From assembly GCA_050116035.1 (NCBI GenBank), contig JASFPJ010000037.1:1-16462 (forward strand): DNA of 16,462 nt, written 5' to 3'. Source of the DNA: SOIA01 sp050116035 (GTDB lineage Bacteria > Acidobacteriota > Aminicenantia > Aminicenantales > Aminicenantaceae). The notes under the pieces were generated by a model. That model was not told the origin of the DNA. It ran no database searches and saw nothing but the letters and a program-made list of their open reading frames with translations. Below are positions 1 through 7,781 of this stretch, in pieces. Position 1 is the stretch's first letter. Every line of letters begins with the position of its first letter. Position numbers and translations under genes: made by a program.

Positions 1-218
1 AATGGAAAATGGTTTGGGATAAGAGTCGTCTTTTAATCAGTTTGAAGTTAATAGAGGGAAAAAGAGAACAGACTGTATGGGATAGCAGTTATGCAATAGA
101 CATAAAGGAATATTTATCCGTGGGTTCTACAAGGGCACCTGGCGAGACTTATGCACTTGCCCGCACTATTGTTAAAGATATAATTGCTCATTTAACTACC
201 GAGGATACGTCTTCTTAG
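1..218 (+). CDS. 3' end of an unrecognised gene (5' truncated by the window edge)
   Basis: The frame is open from the first bases (Trp and Lys codons precede the first ATG at position 9) and stops with TAG at 216-218, so this is most likely the C-terminal ~72 residues of a longer gene rather than a 69-residue protein. No ribosome site is visible before the ATG at 9. The fragment has a strand-like stretch (LLISLKLIEGK, then QTVWDSSYAI) followed by a helix rich in Ala, Ile and Leu (ETYALARTIVKDIIAHL). A beta-sheet followed by a C-terminal helix is seen in small envelope lipoproteins such as LptE-like proteins, but the fragment is too short to assign, and that comparison is only a suggestion. 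It is separated from the next gene by 195 bases. Confidence 0.5.
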   Translation, partial: WKMVWDKSRLLISLKLIEGKREQTVWDSSYAIDIKEYLSVGSTRAPGETYALARTIVKDIIAHLTTEDTSS

Positions 219-250
219 ATAGAGTCTATGATTTGAGAACACTCTGGAGG

Positions 251-321
251 ATGTTAGGTTCCAGGTTATATTAACGAAAGCGGGCCTGGAAGAAAAATAA
301 TCTTACGTTAACCTAGAACAT
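251..321. repeat. Imperfect inverted repeat upstream of the tricorn-like gene
   Basis: The left arm at 251-276 contains GTTCCAGGTTATATTAACG. The right arm at 306-321 is CGTTAACCTAGAACAT. The reverse complement of the right arm (ATGTTCTAGGTTAACG) matches the left arm apart from small insertions and one mismatch. The pairing is gapped, so it may be a degenerate repeat remnant or a weak hairpin after the first gene. No T-run directly follows it, so it is not called a terminator. Confidence 0.4.
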
Positions 322-324
322 AGA

Positions 325-353
325 TTGACACCTCTTTTTTTCTGTGTTATTAC
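325..353 (+). promoter_or_regulatory. Candidate sigma70-type promoter for the tricorn-like gene
   Basis: A perfect -35 box TTGACA lies at 325-330, followed by a 17-nt spacer that contains a T-run and a -10-like box TATTAC at 348-353 (4 of 6 matches). It would start transcription near 360, about 54 nt before the GTG start at 414. The strong -35 and ideal spacing support it; the poor -10 weakens it. Confidence 0.4.
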
Positions 354-413
354 ACCATTTTCCATGTTTATCCTTTCATTTCGAAATTTAATCCCTCAAT
401 AAGGAGTATTCCC

Positions 414-3400
414 GTGAAACGAACGAGTCTATCTTTGATTTTGGGCTTTTTAGCCTTTGCCCTGATGGTGGCCTATTCTAACGCAGTCGAAAAACAGCTC
501 ATCGGGGCGCGCTATCCGGCCATCTCTCCGGATGGAAAACAGATTGCCTTTTCCTACATGGGCGACCTCTGGCTGGTGTCGTCACAAGGCGGGAAAGCGA
601 CTCGCTTGACCGTCCATGTGGCGTATGACAGGGAGCCGATATGGTCCCCGGACGGCCAATGGCTGGCGTTCACTTCAAATCGCAATGGGAACAATGACGT
701 CTTCATCATGAACTCACAAGGAGGAATTCCCCGCCAGCTCACTTTTCACAGCAGCAATGACAGTGCGACGGATTTCACTCCGGATGGAAAGTGGGTCGTC
801 TTTACATCGAGCCGCTCATCTTCATCCAGCATCTTCAAGATCAGCATAAACGGAGGCAATGCACGGCCTCTTCTGGATACCTACTGGAGCTGGCCGCATA
901 AAGCGAGGATCAGCCCGGACGGAAAGACCATTCTGTTTTCTCTGGGAATGGAGAATAACTACTTGTGGCGACGGGGCTACCGTGGGAGCAATACAGCCAA
1001 AATCTGGACAAAGGGGATTTCAGAGAAGATGGCGAAAGCTGTTTTCGGGGATGAGAGCAACTGCTTCTGGCCGGAATGGAGTGCAGACGGCCAGCGTGTC
1101 TATTTTATCAGCGACAGACAGTTCAACAACAAGAACATATGGAGCGTTGCACTGGATGGCTCTGGTTTGAAGCCCATCACTACTTTCCGCCAGGAAGATG
1201 TCAAATGGTTATCTGTAGCAGGTCGTGTGCCTCTGGCAGCGTACGAGCGGGAGTTCGGTATCTGGATTTCAGACCTCAATACCGGCGATTCTCATCGGGT
1301 CTCCATCGAAGCGCCAACAGAGACCAAGGAGAACCGCTTCTTTTTCGTGAATAATGCTTCTGCGAGTGAGTACAGGCTATCTCCGGACGGCAAGAAAATC
1401 GCGGCTGTGGTGCGGGGGGACATTTTTGTGCTCTCCACCGAGGGGGAATATGCGCGGAACATCACCAACACGCCCTGGCGCGAAAGAGATATTGACTGGG
1501 ACAAAGAGAGTCAAAATCTTATCTATGTCTCGGATGTGGATGCCAATCCTGAGCTCTACATGATTTCTGCGCTCGGGAGTGAAAAACCCAAGCGTTTGAC
1601 GAAGAGTGAAGAGGATGAACTTGAGCCTCGCTTTTCTCCGGATGGAAAATGGATCGCTTACTACAGGGGAAAACGTCAGTTACGGCTGATGCAGCCGGAC
1701 GGGAAAGAAGACCGCCTGCTGATTGAGGATGATTTTGGCGGCCGGTTCGCGGAGAGTTTCTCCTGGTCTCCTGACTCGCGGTTTATTGCCGTGGTGCCCA
1801 CGAAAAATGCGAACTCAGATATCTTTGCGGTTGATGTTCAGTCAAGAAAGAAATTTCTATTAACGAATACCGCATATGATGAAGGTGATCCACTCTGGTC
1901 TTCAAATGGAAAATTCATTCTGTTCTCATCCAATCGCTTCGGACACAGCTTTCCTGAGTTCACAGGCAAATGGGATATCTATCAGGTCCATTTAGAGCCG
2001 AAGAAGCCCGAGTTTAAAGAGGATGAGTTTGAGAAGCTGTTTAAAAAAGAGGATAAAGAGAAGAAGGAAAAACCAGAGAAGAAAGAGGATGAAAAGCAGA
2101 AGGTTAAAGTCCAGTTTAGCCTCAAAGATATCGACCGTCAGACAGAGACAGTCACCAATACGTTGGGCAATGACAGTGTGTTTATCCTTTCGCCGAAAGA
2201 CAATGAAACTGTTTTTTTCCGGTCCAACATTGACGGCAAAAATCATCTCTGGAAAACGAGCCTAAAAGAGGAGAACCGTGGAGAGTACGAACCTTTTATG
2301 CCCCAGATCCAGTATCTCAGTTCGCTCCAGTTTGATGAGGGAGGGAAATACCTTTACTACTTGAGTCGGGGGAGAATCGGCCGAATCGATGTCAATAGCA
2401 AGAAGAATAAGGCGATCTCCTTTAGCACTAAAATCCGTGTCGATAAGATCGCTGACTACGAGCAGGCACTCGGGGAGCTCTACTATACACTGCAGCACTA
2501 CTTCTACGATTCTGAGCATCACAAAGTGGATTGGAAAGGGCTTTATGAACATTACAGGCCTGTCCTCCAGCAGGTCCGGGAAGACCAGGATTTTTATGAT
2601 TATGCCAACGAGATGATCGGTCATTTAAATTCATCTCATACTGGAATTAGCGGACCACGTCGGTTAAGGACCGAAGAACCAAGCGCTCATGTGGGAGCGG
2701 TTTTTGAGTTCACGGATAAAAAAGTCACACTGAAACGAATAATCAAGAATGGACCCCTCTATGACCAGAAGGGGAGTGTGGCTGTTGGAGACGAACTCAC
2801 CGCCATTAACGGAAAAATCCTTGAACCAAAGAAGAATATATGGACATATTTCAACGGCCTGCTTGGAAAACGAGTGAAACTCACGTTTAAAAGCCAGAAA
2901 CTGAAAAAGAATATCGATGTCTCGATGAAACCCATATCCTCTGGAGCTGAAAACCGGCTGCGTTTAGAAGAGTGGATTGCGAGCCGGCGGGAGATTGTTA
3001 AACAGAAGACAGGCGACAATGTGGCGTATATCTATATGCGAGCCATGGGACGGGGAGACCTGAACCGGTTTCTCAAGGAGCTGGAGCGGGATGCTGTTCC
3101 CCGGAAAGGATTGATCCTGGACTTGAGGTTCAATTTTGGTGGTAATGTGCATGACCGTGTCCTCCAAGCTTTGACCAAACCTGTCTATTCCAAGTGGCGC
3201 ATTCGGGGATTATCCGAGACTCCCCAATCGACATTCGGGGTGACTGATAAGCCAGTTATTCTTTTGACCAACGAGATCACTCTCAGTGACGGGGAGATGA
3301 CGTCCAACGGTTTTAAAGCTCTGAAGAGAGGCCCGATTATCGGGAATACGACTTATGGTTGGCTGATTTTTACCACTGGAGTCGGGTTGATGAACGGCGG

Positions 3401-3572
3401 CTATTTCCGTCTTCCGTTCTGGGGCTGCTACACGCTTGATGGGAAGGACCTGGAGACCAGCGGGGGTGTGAAACCTGATATCTTTGTCATCAATGATTTA
3501 AACCATGACCTCCAGAATCAGGATCCACAGCTGGATAAAGCCATCGAGAAGGCCCTGGAGTTGATAAAGTAG
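414..3572 (+). CDS. Secreted tricorn-like S41 protease
   Basis: This 1052-residue serine protease resembles archaeal tricorn, which trims oligopeptides. It starts at GTG 414, 7 nt behind AAGGAG at 401-406. Residues 1-24 form a signal peptide (KR, hydrophobic core, cleavage near SNA), so it should act outside the cytoplasm, unlike tricorn itself. Residues ~25-310 and ~320-680 are TolB/WD40-like beta-propeller repeats with many 'SPDGK' motifs. A Lys/Glu-rich linker (~530-563) interrupts the second propeller region. The C1 domain follows, then a PDZ domain (~765-860) and the C2 catalytic domain. By comparison with tricorn (S745, H746, S965, E1023), the likely catalytic residues are S741-H742 in NSSHTG, nucleophile S958 in TLSDGE and E1014 before SGGVKPD. 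All are present and similarly spaced, so the enzyme is probably active. An exported M20 hydrolase follows 115 nt downstream, consistent with stepwise peptide degradation. The equivalences were made by eye. Confidence 0.93.
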   Translation: MKRTSLSLILGFLAFALMVAYSNAVEKQLIGARYPAISPDGKQIAFSYMGDLWLVSSQGGKATRLTVHVAYDREPIWSPDGQWLAFTSNRNGNNDVFIMNSQGGIPRQLTFHSSNDSATDFTPDGKWVVFTSSRSSSSSIFKISINGGNARPLLDTYWSWPHKARISPDGKTILFSLGMENNYLWRRGYRGSNTAKIWTKGISEKMAKAVFGDESNCFWPEWSADGQRVYFISDRQFNNKNIWSVALDGSGLKPITTFRQEDVKWLSVAGRVPLAAYEREFGIWISDLNTGDSHRVSIEAPTETKENRFFFVNNASASEYRLSPDGKKIAAVVRGDIFVLSTEGEYARNITNTPWRERDIDWDKESQNLIYVSDVDANPELYMISALGSEKPKRLTKSEEDELEPRFSPDGKWIAYYRGKRQLRLMQPDGKEDRLLIEDDFGGRFAESFSWSPDSRFIAVVPTKNANSDIFAVDVQSRKKFLLTNTAYDEGDPLWSSNGKFILFSSNRFGHSFPEFTGKWDIYQVHLEPKKPEFKEDEFEKLFKKEDKEKKEKPEKKEDEKQKVKVQFSLKDIDRQTETVTNTLGNDSVFILSPKDNETVFFRSNIDGKNHLWKTSLKEENRGEYEPFMPQIQYLSSLQFDEGGKYLYYLSRGRIGRIDVNSKKNKAISFSTKIRVDKIADYEQALGELYYTLQHYFYDSEHHKVDWKGLYEHYRPVLQQVREDQDFYDYANEMIGHLNSSHTGISGPRRLRTEEPSAHVGAVFEFTDKKVTLKRIIKNGPLYDQKGSVAVGDELTAINGKILEPKKNIWTYFNGLLGKRVKLTFKSQKLKKNIDVSMKPISSGAENRLRLEEWIASRREIVKQKTGDNVAYIYMRAMGRGDLNRFLKELERDAVPRKGLILDLRFNFGGNVHDRVLQALTKPVYSKWRIRGLSETPQSTFGVTDKPVILLTNEITLSDGEMTSNGFKALKRGPIIGNTTYGWLIFTTGVGLMNGGYFRLPFWGCYTLDGKDLETSGGVKPDIFVINDLNHDLQNQDPQLDKAIEKALELIK

Positions 3573-3687
3573 CTGGCAGAAAAATAGAATTTAGATAACG
3601 AATTCGCTTGAATTATTTCTCTGGATGAGTTCATTCCAGGGAGTTGGGAAAATATATCCTTTCCATAATTGTATGAAGGAGGTTTGA

Positions 3688-5130
3688 ATGCTTCGAAGAA
3701 ACAAATGGATAATGGTGTTCCCGTATTTGGTCGTTTTATCGGTTTGCTTGGCTATCACTCCTGCCTTTTCAAAAGAAAAACCGCAGGTTATTCCCAAGGA
3801 AAGCAAGAAGATCGCATCCTTAAGAAAAGCTGTGGATGCGGAGATAGATGCATTGAGCTCCCGTATGATCGAGATAAACGATTGGATGTATCACAATCCT
3901 GAACCTGGTTTCCTTGAGTTTGAAGCCGCGAAGATGTTGACTGACGAGTTGAAGAAGCATGGCTTTGAGGTGGAGATGGGCGTGCCCGGCCTGCCACCCA
4001 ATTTTGACAGGTTGAAGGTGGTGGGAGGCTTTCCGGTTGATTATTCAGGATCTCCTGGTATCCCGACTGCTTTCATGGCCAAGTTCAAAGGAAAGTCAGA
4101 GCATCCGGTTATCGGTATCACAGTCGAGTACGATGCTCTGCGGGGGAATCCGCCCTTTCACGGCTGTCAGCACAACATGCAGGGGCCGACAGGAATCGGG
4201 GCAGCGATCGCTCTGGCTAAGGTCATGGAAAAAAATAATGTTCCGGGAAGTGTATGGGTCATAGGTGCCCCGGCTGAAGAAGTCGGTCCACCCACCAAGG
4301 CTGTGATGGCTCAGACAGGCTATCTTGACGGAATAGATTTCATGTTCAGGAGTCATGGCACGTCTCGGTCAACGCTTCGTTTCCCGGGTGGATTTTCCGC
4401 CCGGCACATCCGGCAGATGAAATACACGTTCCACGGAAAATCCGCTCACGCGCAGCAGCCCTGGCAGGGAAGGAGCGCTCTGGATGCGGTCCTACTTCTC
4501 TTCCATGCAGTGGATATGATGAGAGAGCATTCAGAGCCCCAGTTCAGGTTTCATGGAATCGTCAGTGACGGAGGAAAGGCTCCTAATATCGTGCCTCAGG
4601 AAGCTTCTGCCCTCATGTGGATCAGGCATATTATGGATGAGACAACGATGGGCTCGTTAGCTCCCAAGAAAGCAAAGGATATGATTGAGAAGAAGGTTGA
4701 AGCTCTGGATAATATGGCCAAAGCCGCGGCTCTTGCGACCGAGACAACAGTGGATATTGACCACTATGGTGAATACCAACCGGGGATTGCCGTGGGAATA
4801 ATCAACGATATAGTTTTCCAGTACGGAGTTGAGTATGGAGGAGTGAGAATCGGGGAGAGATCTGTTCCCAGACACTGGGAAGAGACTGGTTTCGCCACTC
4901 TTGTCGTTCCGGGGGCGCATGTCAGCATCGGAACAGAAGGCCTTCCTAGTGGTGTCGCAGGCCATTCTCAAGAAAATGCCGATATTACAATCAGTGAAGC
5001 TGGACATAATTCTTTGATCTTAACAGCGAAAGTCATGGCAGCCAGCGGTTTGCGTCTTCTGATGGACAAGAAACTCCGTGACCAGTCCAAGACCGAACAC
5101 GCTGAGTGGGTTAAAAAGTACAACAAATAA
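3688..5130 (+). CDS. Exported M20-family metallopeptidase / amidohydrolase
   Basis: This 480-residue protein starts at ATG 3688, 5 nt behind GAAGGAGG (3675-3682). The N-terminus is a signal peptide (LRRNK, then a hydrophobic stretch to ~residue 28 ending PAFS). Residues ~45-230 and ~365-470 form the zinc-binding catalytic domain, with a dimerisation (lid) domain at ~240-360. Likely metal or catalytic residues are those of VEYDAL (E148, D150), HGCQHN (C160, H162), PAEE (E197, E198), SHG (H223) and the late GHSQEN; H254 lies in the SAHA motif of the lid domain. The spacing is that of the M20D/AbgB-like amidohydrolases, which cleave amide bonds in acyl-amino acids or p-aminobenzoyl-glutamate. 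The exact substrate cannot be read from the sequence. Export is less usual for this subfamily and matches the secreted protease just upstream. Its own promoter is not obvious, so co-transcription with the protease is likely. Confidence 0.88.
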   Translation: MLRRNKWIMVFPYLVVLSVCLAITPAFSKEKPQVIPKESKKIASLRKAVDAEIDALSSRMIEINDWMYHNPEPGFLEFEAAKMLTDELKKHGFEVEMGVPGLPPNFDRLKVVGGFPVDYSGSPGIPTAFMAKFKGKSEHPVIGITVEYDALRGNPPFHGCQHNMQGPTGIGAAIALAKVMEKNNVPGSVWVIGAPAEEVGPPTKAVMAQTGYLDGIDFMFRSHGTSRSTLRFPGGFSARHIRQMKYTFHGKSAHAQQPWQGRSALDAVLLLFHAVDMMREHSEPQFRFHGIVSDGGKAPNIVPQEASALMWIRHIMDETTMGSLAPKKAKDMIEKKVEALDNMAKAAALATETTVDIDHYGEYQPGIAVGIINDIVFQYGVEYGGVRIGERSVPRHWEETGFATLVVPGAHVSIGTEGLPSGVAGHSQENADITISEAGHNSLILTAKVMAASGLRLLMDKKLRDQSKTEHAEWVKKYNK

Positions 5131-5150
5131 ATCTGTCGAAAATTTAGGAG

Positions 5151-5233
5151 TCAGGGCTCGACATTAGACATCTCATTTCAATCAGCTAATAAAGATTCAA
5201 TATCCTTTTTAAATGTTTAATGTCGAACCCTGA
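5151..5233. repeat. Long inverted repeat between convergent genes
   Basis: The left arm is at 5151-5171 and the right arm at 5213-5233. The arms are 21 nt long and match at 19 positions when one is reverse-complemented (core TCGACATTA), with a 41-nt AT-rich loop. It sits between the stop of the M20 gene and the stop of the - strand lipoprotein gene. A stem this long could end transcription from both sides, but there is no T-tract directly after either arm. A dispersed palindromic intergenic element is the other reading. Confidence 0.65.
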
Positions 5234-5238
5234 ACTTA

Positions 5239-5682
5239 TCAGGAAGAGTGGTCGTGGATGATTTTCCAGCCCTCGTTCCTGTGTTGTAAGATTATCGTGA
5301 ACAGGCCTTCTTTTAAAGAATCCTCGAAAGCGAGTTTATATCTTCCCAAGACATAGACATAGTCATTCGAAAGAACTTTGATCTCGATATCGGTAAAATC
5401 CAGTTCTCCCCAATTTTCGCCTGTGTAACTCTTTTTATACCTGGAGTACAGAGCCTCCCAACCCAGAAGTCTGTTGTTCCCGGATTGAAAAGTAAAGTCT
5501 TCTGACTTCCAGTAATCTTCCATAAAACCTTCAATGCTTTTTTCGTTCCATGAGGCCTTTTGCCTGTCGAGTATCGTTCGAATCTCTCCCTTAATTTTTG
5601 GAATATCGAGGGCAGGCTTCGCACAGGAGAATGACATAAAAAGCAGCAAGGCTGTATACAATAAAATTATGGATTTTTTCAC
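5239..5682 (-). CDS. Small SnoaL/DUF4440-like (NTF2-fold) lipoprotein
   Basis: This 147-residue protein starts at GTG (5682-5680) with AAAGGAG 6 nt upstream (5695-5689 on the - strand). Residues 1-20 form a lipoprotein-type signal (KK, hydrophobic core, MSFSC), and C20 would be the lipidated cysteine; the lipobox is loose at position -3. The rest resembles the NTF2-like DUF4440/SnoaL fold. An N-terminal helix region with KASWNEKSIEGFMEDYW is followed by a strand region (SEDFTFQSG), then GWEALYSRYKKSY, and finally strands ending HRNEGWKIIHDHSS, a typical closing motif of this fold. Such proteins bind or turn over small molecules, but no specific role can be assigned. It lies 38 nt downstream of the RraA-like gene on the same strand and is probably co-transcribed with it. 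Confidence 0.8.
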   Translation of the reverse strand: MKKSIILLYTALLLFMSFSCAKPALDIPKIKGEIRTILDRQKASWNEKSIEGFMEDYWKSEDFTFQSGNNRLLGWEALYSRYKKSYTGENWGELDFTDIEIKVLSNDYVYVLGRYKLAFEDSLKEGLFTIILQHRNEGWKIIHDHSS

Positions 5683-5720
5683 TTCTGTCTCCTTTGAGAT
5701 TCAGGATTAAAACGGAAAAT

Positions 5721-6380
5721 TTAAACTGTGAAGATAAGCTTGCTGTCCTTTTTTTTGCTCACGTTTGCATAATGGTCAAAAAAATTGAGCACGTCTGTCA
5801 GATTTTTGCCTTCTTCCATTTTATCGATGGCTTTCGCTTCGATCCTCTGGATATTTTCAGCGGTATCCAGGATTTCTGTCACTTCTTTCTCGTCCATGAC
5901 GATAACTCCATCATTATCGCCAAAAACTATATCTCCTGGTGAGACAGAAACTCCGCCACAGTTAACTTGAATCTGTGTTTTGAAGATTTTGGAGGATGTA
6001 CCGGCTTGAGGAGTGATGTATCTAGAAAAAACTGGGAAATTGATCTTTCTTATTCCTTCAACATCACGGCATGCACCGTCCACGACAATCCCTCCAAGTT
6101 TCTTCTTCTTGGACTCAATGGCGAACATTTCCCCTGCTAAAGCGATTTTCTCGCCCTCTCCATCGATCACGATCACCTCTCCCTCCTGTGCATCGTGTAG
6201 CGCTTTGATGACTGTTAAAAAATCAGCTTGGCAGTGCACTGTATGCGCTCTTCCAATCATTTTAACACCTCTGGTAATCGGACGTATATCCGGGTCCATG
6301 ATTCGCAGTTTTTTTCCACAATCGCAGAGACAGGCCGTATCCAATTTGGCTAATCTGTCTCTTATAGTTTTAAGATCCAT
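5721..6380 (-). CDS. RraA-like family protein (HMG/CHA aldolase fold)
   Basis: This 219-residue protein starts at ATG 6380, with GGGAGGG at 6391-6385 as ribosome site. The family includes 4-hydroxy-4-methyl-2-oxoglutarate / 4-carboxy-4-hydroxy-2-oxoadipate aldolases, oxaloacetate decarboxylases and the RNase E regulator RraA, and is often mislabelled as dimethylmenaquinone methyltransferase. Visible signatures are the glycine-rich site around LAGEMFA (residues 81-87), GGIVVDGACRD with R105-D106 (the substrate- and metal-binding RD of the aldolases), and PGDIVFGDNDGVIVM (148-162). Having both the glycine-rich segment ~20 residues before RD and the RD itself favours an aldolase/decarboxylase over the purely regulatory RraA type. 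Its substrate is unknown. A basic, poorly conserved tail follows residue ~200. The next gene downstream is the small lipoprotein. Confidence 0.85.
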   Translation of the reverse strand: MDLKTIRDRLAKLDTACLCDCGKKLRIMDPDIRPITRGVKMIGRAHTVHCQADFLTVIKALHDAQEGEVIVIDGEGEKIALAGEMFAIESKKKKLGGIVVDGACRDVEGIRKINFPVFSRYITPQAGTSSKIFKTQIQVNCGGVSVSPGDIVFGDNDGVIVMDEKEVTEILDTAENIQRIEAKAIDKMEEGKNLTDVLNFFDHYANVSKKKDSKLIFTV

Positions 6381-6496
6381 GATACCCTCCCCTGTTATTA
6401 TCGATATTTGTCATTTATTTTCGCTCTCTCGGAGCTGACTCGATTCAAAAAAAAATCCTTTCTTTTTCCCTAGAAAAAAACTTGCCGTCAAAGAGT

Positions 6497-6520
6497 GACC
6501 CGCCTTCTGTATTGCGGGTC
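6497..6520 (-). terminator. Hairpin, weak candidate terminator after the epimerase gene
   Basis: A perfect 7-bp stem GACCCGC/GCGGGTC encloses a 10-nt loop. On the - strand, seven T residues follow (6480-6474), but only 16 nt after the stem, which is further than in a classical intrinsic terminator. The hairpin lies about 130 nt past the stop of the epimerase gene, in the 273-nt gap before the RraA-like gene. Nothing else recognisable is present in this gap. Confidence 0.25.
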
Positions 6521-6653
6521 TAAATCATATTTTCTCCTCTGCAATAAAGTCAAGAGATTAATCAAATTCGATTTTTTAATTCATATTTAAGGCACAATTG
6601 GTGATTCTGATAAAGTGAAGCCAAAAAAAGATGCACAGAAGCAAGTTTTTCAT

Positions 6654-7502
6654 CTAGGCGATGTTTAATTCACGGAGATAGTCCTCAAAGTTGTATCTCG
6701 GTCGGTATCCAAGCTGCTCTTCAGCCTTATGGATAACATAAACTCGATCGATACTCTTGGGCAGCTTCCAACTTCGCTGGGCAAATTGTTTGTCAAGCGA
6801 GGGGAAATGACGCAGCAGCACACGGGGCGCATCGTGAAGTAGTTCATTCGTTTCATTTTCAGAGAATGGAGAGCGGGCTGAGATGTTAAAAACATCATAT
6901 CCCTTTGAGTCGATTTCCATGGCGAGAATATGCGCTTCAGCCGCATCCCTCACATCGACTCCCCGATACAGCCTGTAGAGAACCATAAGATATTCGGGTT
7001 CTGGGAAGAATCTGGAAACGCGTAAGCTGATACAAGGCAGCCCATGTTTCTCAGAGTAAGACCTGCAAAGCTCTTCGGCAGCTATCTTTGTTTCGTCATA
7101 GATATCCCGAGGCTCAGGGATGAGATCTTCTGTTACCCAGACTGCTTTTTCAGCAGGATTCATGGCATGACCGTAAAGAGAAGTCGTGCTGGTGTAGACA
7201 AAACGATGGACTTTGTTTTTTATCGAGGCTTCAAGGAGGTTGTGTGTCCCATCAATGTTTGTTTTCATGAATGATTCAGCGGGATACTCCTTCAAATGCG
7301 GAGCATGGAGCGAGGATGTGTGGATGACTGCATCGATATCTTGAGTCACAGAAAATATAAAGTCCCGGTTGGCGATGTCTCCTTGATGTGTTGTCTGCTT
7401 GCCAGGGATCAAATCGACCCCAAGAACAGTATGCTCTGATGACAGCATAGAGGCAATGACTGAGCCGATTTGGCCAGATGTGCCGGTCACTAAAATCCGC
7501 AT
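6654..7502 (-). CDS. NAD-dependent epimerase/dehydratase (extended SDR)
   Basis: This 282-residue Rossmann-fold oxidoreductase of the nucleotide-sugar epimerase/dehydratase superfamily starts at ATG 7502 with only a weak ribosome site. Residues 7-13 form the NAD(P)-binding GTSGQIG. D30 after the second strand favours NAD over NADP. D42 in HQGDIAN and the VIHTSS segment (59-64) are typical of extended SDRs. The catalytic residues are T105-S106-T107 of YTSTTSLYG with Y135 and K139 in YDETK. At 282 residues it is shorter than most 310-340-residue UDP-sugar epimerases. The substrate segment between LRVSRFF and DVRDAAEAH is trimmed, as in uronate-dehydrogenase-like and general 'NAD(P)-dependent oxidoreductase' members. 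The substrate is unknown. It is transcribed divergently from the amino-sugar operon. Confidence 0.87.
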   Translation of the reverse strand: MRILVTGTSGQIGSVIASMLSSEHTVLGVDLIPGKQTTHQGDIANRDFIFSVTQDIDAVIHTSSLHAPHLKEYPAESFMKTNIDGTHNLLEASIKNKVHRFVYTSTTSLYGHAMNPAEKAVWVTEDLIPEPRDIYDETKIAAEELCRSYSEKHGLPCISLRVSRFFPEPEYLMVLYRLYRGVDVRDAAEAHILAMEIDSKGYDVFNISARSPFSENETNELLHDAPRVLLRHFPSLDKQFAQRSWKLPKSIDRVYVIHKAEEQLGYRPRYNFEDYLRELNIA

Positions 7503-7580
7503 TCTATAACTCTAATGCATATTTATTTATGAAGTGAAGACTCATATTCAGCGTCAAAATAATTATATATTTTTCCTGCT

Positions 7581-7638
7581 TTGTTTACATCAAACGATCA
7601 GGATATAATTTTTTTCAACTGTAATTATCTGGATAATT
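7581..7638 (+). promoter_or_regulatory. Distal promoter-like element and 16-bp dyad in the divergent region
   Basis: TTGTTT (7581-7586), a 17-nt spacer and a perfect TATAAT (7604-7609) form a possible promoter pointing at the mutase operon. Just downstream, AATTATC/GATAATT arms around a 2-nt centre (7623-7638) make a 16-bp perfect-arm dyad at about +7 to +22, where a repressor could bind. The whole 279-bp intergenic stretch is AT-rich, so chance -10 boxes and dyads are expected. Confidence 0.3.
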
Positions 7639-7733
7639 TAAAGTCTATTATTCAGCATATAATCAATTTTATATTCCAAGTGATAATTTTCCAATGAGTT
7701 GGGCAGATTATTTTTTTTCACAAGAAGCTTTTG

Positions 7734-7762
7734 TTTAAAGAAAAAAGGCAAAAGTCTATAAT
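7734..7762 (+). promoter_or_regulatory. Proximal promoter of the amino-sugar operon
   Basis: A perfect -10 box TATAAT lies at 7757-7762. A weak -35 (TTTAAA, 7734-7739) lies 17 nt upstream. Transcription would start near 7769, just before the ribosome site GAAGGA (7771-7776) of the first mutase gene, giving a very short leader. The remaining sequence upstream to 7503 is AT-rich and holds only the elements listed separately. Confidence 0.5.
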
Positions 7763-7781
7763 AGTGTGAAGAAGGATTCAG

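Noticed and set aside
1992..2265. Overlapping frames on both strands inside the tricorn-like gene around the Lys/Glu-rich linker
   Set aside because: Low-complexity A/G-rich codons leave all frames open; composition, not coding, explains them.
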